From assembly GCA_027943335.1 (NCBI GenBank), contig BSBK01007860.1, positions 620,001 through 684,000 on the forward strand: a stretch of DNA of 64,000 nucleotides. The letters are read 5' to 3'. A program made the translations under genes and the position numbers. Below, in pieces: positions 60,715-64,000 of the stretch (within the stretch, counting starts at the first letter, position 1; every line of letters begins with the position of its first letter). This DNA is from Chamaecyparis obtusa (taxonomy: Eukaryota > Streptophyta > Pinopsida > Cupressales > Cupressaceae). The notes below the pieces were generated by a model that did not search any database, was not told the DNA's origin, and was given only the letters and a program-made list of their open reading frames with translations.

Positions 60715-61762
60715 TGTTAGAAATAGGGAATATTGAGAGGGGGGGTGAATCAGTATTCTACAAACTTTTACTTTTACCCAATTATGGATATAACAAATTA
60801 ACTTAATCCTTGCAAAACAAAGTAAACTAAATAACATGTAAAGCAATAAAGAAAATGAACTCATAACACCATGTTTTGTCTTGAGGAAACCCTATCCAAT
60901 GGAAAACCCTGGTGGGGATGATACCCACAACTGATCCACTAATCAAAAGTATCATGTTAAGGATGTTGACCCTGTTAGGAGTCTATTACATACATATAGT
61001 GTCTTTGTCTTGATTAAAGGACTCTAGGCCTTGTTAGAAGCCTCAACCCTCTTAAGAGTTGGTATTACATAATATAATGATTACAAGATGAGCTCACTTC
61101 CCAAACATGTAATATACAATGATATATAATTACAAAAGGTAAAATACATAACCTTTCACTGCTGTTGAATATCTTTCCTATTCTGATTTAGCTTTCTAGC
61201 TTCTTCACTTTCATATCCAAAGTCTTCTTGTTTTTCTTTTACAACATATATCTTTGCATCATATCATTATACTATCTTATTACATAATGCATATTTCTTT
61301 GCATTACATAATTCTTACATTTATAGAAGTTATTAAGAATAATAACTTTATAGTCAGCTTTCCAAAACATAAACTCTTTCCAAAATATAAAGCTAACTTC
61401 TACTTCCCAAGAGTTAACAAAATAATCCCTTAACTATTATACTTGATCTATCTTCTTACTCTGCTCAATCAGCTTCGACTCTATCTCAATAATATTGCAA
61501 TAACTCCTTCTGTACATGTCATACAGACTTGTGCTTTCATATGTGTCTTTGTCATACATATAATTATGCATGTTCAAGTGTGCATGCACTGAACCTACTT
61601 CTATCAAAATCACTATCCAAAATTGTCTCTGGTTAGACTAGAAAATATTGCTTATACTTAGAAAATTTTACTCGCTCTCTAACATAAATGCTTGCTATCA
61701 TAGTGTGATCTTCCTACTGATTATATGTTTCCATAATGACAACAACTTGATATCCTACTCAG
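60715..61762 (-). repeat. A4 5' LTR, outer end lost
   Basis: Matches 46467-47117 and 55200-55592. The last match on the outer side is CTACTCAG at 61755-61762; the AAGAATTTCTAGCA that ends the other copy is missing. Stem-loop units include CTCTTAAGAG within CAAC...GTTG near 61049. Confidence 0.87.
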
Positions 61763-62700
61763 CCAAATTGCCAATAGAATACTCTTGAAAAAAGGTACCG
61801 TTAAGTACTATAACCCTTCCTTTAACAATGAAAACCTAAATTATGGGCTAAAAATAAAGGAGTTGTCAATGCTAGATTGACTGATACAAAATATGTTGAA
61901 ATTGGTCAAGTGTCCAATAAAAATAACCAAGGTAATTGTAACAATCAAAATTGGAAAAACAACCACAATAAAAATCACAAAAATAATCAGCAATATCAGA
62001 ATAATTCATCACAATATAAATAGTCACAACAACCTCACAAAGAGGGTTACTTGTTTCCATTCAACAAAAATAACAATGAAACAACAATAAAAAAAACAAA
62101 AACCTTGACACACATCAACATTGACAATTTACTTCCCTTTCATAACCACTTGTCATCTTCTAAAGAATTGTTGACTGAAACATGATGGTGTTTCCAAACA
62201 CTAGGCCATATGAAGAGAATCAACCTAAGCCTACTTGGTACAAAGGAAATGAATATTATGATTATCATTGCATTAAGGGACATGATACCAATAAATGTAT
62301 GGAATTGAATCACTTTGTCTAAGATCTCATTGGCGATGGTAGAATTGAAGTTGAGGGATAGACACCACTATCATCAAATGCATAGATCAAGATATTCAAT
62401 CAACCCTTTCCAAATCATAATCAAAACAATGCCTCATCATCCAAAATAGTGCCATATAACTAATCCACCAACAGCATCAAGGATTTTCACTGTACATTTA
62501 AAAGTATTGAAGATAATGATTGTTGTGGCTTTGACTCCCTTTGTGGTCACATAGAAGAAGCTAACAAACATCTATGCACCCTCAAACTTAGAGGTTTAGA
62601 TTTTAATGCTACCACTACAAAATCAATATTTATTGTTCAATCCACTACCACTCTACCAACTACACCATCAAATTCAACTCAAACATGTTAGAATAACTTG
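61763..62700 (+). pseudogene. Tat-like gag, C-terminal part
   Basis: Resumes in gag with LLKKGTVKYYNPSFNNENLN, then an Asn/Gln/Lys-rich linker (61900-62090), then PTWYKGNEYYDYHCIKGHDT and NKCMELNHFVQDLIGDGRIE. The last is the Tat/Ogre gag tail with a knuckle whose first Cys is Tyr. Stops and shifts are frequent. About 90-100 codons between this piece and the one ending at 46466 are missing. Confidence 0.75.
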
Positions 62701-62899
62701 GGAAGACTCCTGCATAGATATCCATACTTGATCTTCTTCGTACATCCCCTATACATAATGAAGTCCTTGAAACAAACCTTAATGAGTCACAAGTTCTTGA
62801 AAAACATAAATACCTCATAATTTCAAGGAATTATTGGGAAGTAAGCTGCATAAAAAGATCATGTATTCATAGATAAGGACTTTCATGGTCCTGACCCTC

Positions 62900-63330
62900 A
62901 CCATAACAAACCCCTTCACCTCAAGGCCATCATTCTTTCCACAAAAATTTAAAAAGGTTCTTGATAGATAATGGATATGGTTTGAACCTTTGTACTATGA
63001 AAATGATAAGACATCTAGGATTCCCTAAAGACCTTATTTATGTAATATACAGAATCAGAATCAAATCCTATGATGATAGAGAAATAGAATCCAAAGGTTT
63101 GATCATACTCCCTCTATAAGTGGGTCTTGCTTTGATTGAAACTACTTGCCAAGTCTTGGATCTCAATTTTCCTTACAATGAACTCTTGGGAAGACCTTTT
63201 ATACACTCTATTGTAGGTGCACCTTCCACATTTAATCAATACTTAAAGTTTCCACACTAAGGTAGAGAAGTCACTATTCATGGAGATCAAGAACCTTTCC
63301 AATATTGCAAGAGGTTGAAATGTAAAAAAC
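62900..63330 (+). pseudogene. Tat-like aspartic protease
   Basis: The catalytic loop is FLIDNGYGLNLCT (Asp at 62967), then MIRHLGFP, LDLNFPYNELLGRPFIHSIV, APSTFNQYLKFP and EVTIHGDQEPFQYC. This is the Tat/Ogre protease with its DNG active site and LLGRPWIH-like second signature. TAG and TAA stops within show decay. Confidence 0.8.
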
Positions 63331-64000
63331 CATAATGTTTACCATTGAATGATTTTTTTAGAGTTGTTTCTAAAGAGCAACTCATAAAATCCTCTATTGG
63401 TGAAGTAACCAAACCTTCTACTAATGAGACCACAACATCTGAGACTAACAAAGGAAAAGAGAAGGTTACTACATAAGAGATTCCTAAATTTGAAAAGAAA
63501 GTTAAATTCACTGATCAAGGAATGGGAGAATAAAAGTTTGATATTTCCATGTGCATTGGTCAACTCCCTTTATCTAGAAAGTCCTATGGTAAAACTTCAC
63601 ATATCTTTCCCAAAAAGAAAGATAAGGAAACCATGGAATGTAAAAAGACCACTTTTGAATATTGGGGTCCCTTGTTGATGATCATATAGAATTAGATGTC
63701 CTATCATGGCTCTTTAAGGATGGAAAAGACAAATCTGTAGACATACCTAAAGACAAATACGTGAAGGCCACTCCCATTGTGGAAAGTATGGGATATCATG
63801 GCACATGCCTTGGAGAAAATGAAAAAGGTATGAAGAAACCTATTAAAGAAACCATCTATCCTTGTCGTTGAAGATTGGGCTCCCTATATATTAAGGTTCC
63901 CTTTACTCATGATTACTATAATGTTGAAATTGATTTAAATGATAATGAGGAGGAATTATATGAAGTCCCCTTCCAATACATTGAAGATAATCTCATCAAT
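63331..64000 (+). pseudogene. Tat-like protease-RT linker with a G-patch-like stretch
   Basis: A hydrophilic, Lys/Thr-rich linker (KEKVTT, KFEKKVKFTD), then near 63785 ESMGYHGTCLGENEKGMKKP, which fits a degenerate G-patch (GYxxGxxLGxxxxGxxxP). G-patch motifs are known between protease and RT in some plant Tat elements. An acidic stretch (NDNEEELYEVPF) follows to the window end; RT should lie just beyond. Confidence 0.55.

Larger units (their letters stand above)
46467..61762 (-). mobile_element. A4: non-autonomous LTR retrotransposon, both outer ends eroded
   Basis: The 3' LTR is 46467-47117 plus 55200-55592 (split by A3); the 5' LTR is 60715-61762. Comparing the two, the 3' copy lacks 69 bp at its outer end and the 5' copy lacks about 14 bp at its outer end. 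There is no target duplication, and a piece of the host gag is missing, so a deletion followed insertion. Internal layout as in A1-A3: primer site, gag-like ORF, TATA-like spacer, ORF2, purine tract (55593-55611). No pol. It inserted in the Tat gag. Confidence 0.85.
23392..64000 (+). mobile_element. Tat/Ogre-like Ty3/gypsy retrotransposon, heavily nested, runs off the window
   Basis: The 5' LTR is 23392-24027 plus 41678-42241, with a primer site at 42249, a leader of about 3 kb, gag (about 45330-46466 and 61763-62700), protease, a G-patch-like linker, and pol beyond 64000. Gag and protease wording is that of plant Tat/Ogre elements. Element B interrupts its LTR and A4 interrupts its gag; those two hold A2 and A3. 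It is the oldest insertion in the right two thirds of the window. Confidence 0.8.

Noticed and set aside
1..64000. tRNA, rRNA or organellar DNA
   Set aside because: Only short tRNA-complementary primer sites are present; no cloverleaf, rRNA core or plastid/mitochondrial gene was recognised.

Overview
This window looks like intergenic DNA from a large, repeat-rich plant nuclear genome. It is AT-rich by eye and has no recognisable host gene, rRNA or tRNA. Almost every base can be placed in LTR retrotransposons of land-plant types: an Athila-like Ty3/gypsy element, Tat/Ogre-like Ty3/gypsy elements, and elements with an initiator-Met primer site of the Ty1/copia kind. A gymnosperm or another giant-genome seed plant is my guess; the sequence does not fix the species.

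Layout. (1) Positions 1-45 and 12594-13312 are two parts of one + strand LTR, split by element A1 (46-12593, +). The 5' LTR of A1 is itself split by a 4.3-kb insertion of unknown class (635-4936). (2) 13313-23390 is a decayed Athila-like element on the - strand: 5' LTR, tRNA-Asp-type primer site, gag, protease, RT, RNase H, integrase, then an extra ORF after integrase. Its 3' LTR is not in the window. (3) From 23392 to past the right edge runs a + strand Tat/Ogre-like element. Its 5' LTR is split by element B (24028-41677, -), a non-autonomous Tat-like element that is itself split by A2 (27867-36136, -, perfect 5-bp target duplication). Its gag is split by A4 (about 46467-61762, -), whose 3' LTR is split by A3 (47118-55199, -). 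Gag, protease and a G-patch-like stretch of the Tat element resume at 61763-64000; its RT, RNase H and integrase lie outside.

The most interesting content is the A family (A1-A4). Each copy has LTRs of about 1.1-1.2 kb, an initiator-Met primer site, a coiled-coil plus zinc-knuckle gag-like ORF, and a second ORF of about 1,050-1,200 codons that I cannot match to protease, RT, RNase H or integrase. No copy carries pol, so the family must borrow enzymes from other elements. Between the two ORFs every copy has a TATA-like box 195-208 bp before the ORF2 start, which suggests a separate internal promoter. The part of the LTR just before the primer site carries an array of very small inverted repeats. 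Their arms differ from repeat to repeat but stay complementary, and their loops keep a TAAC-type core. The same array is seen in the LTR at 12594-13312.

Most coding regions are broken by stops and frameshifts, many of them TAG, as expected of old methylated repeats. All domain assignments come from motifs read by eye; no database search was run.
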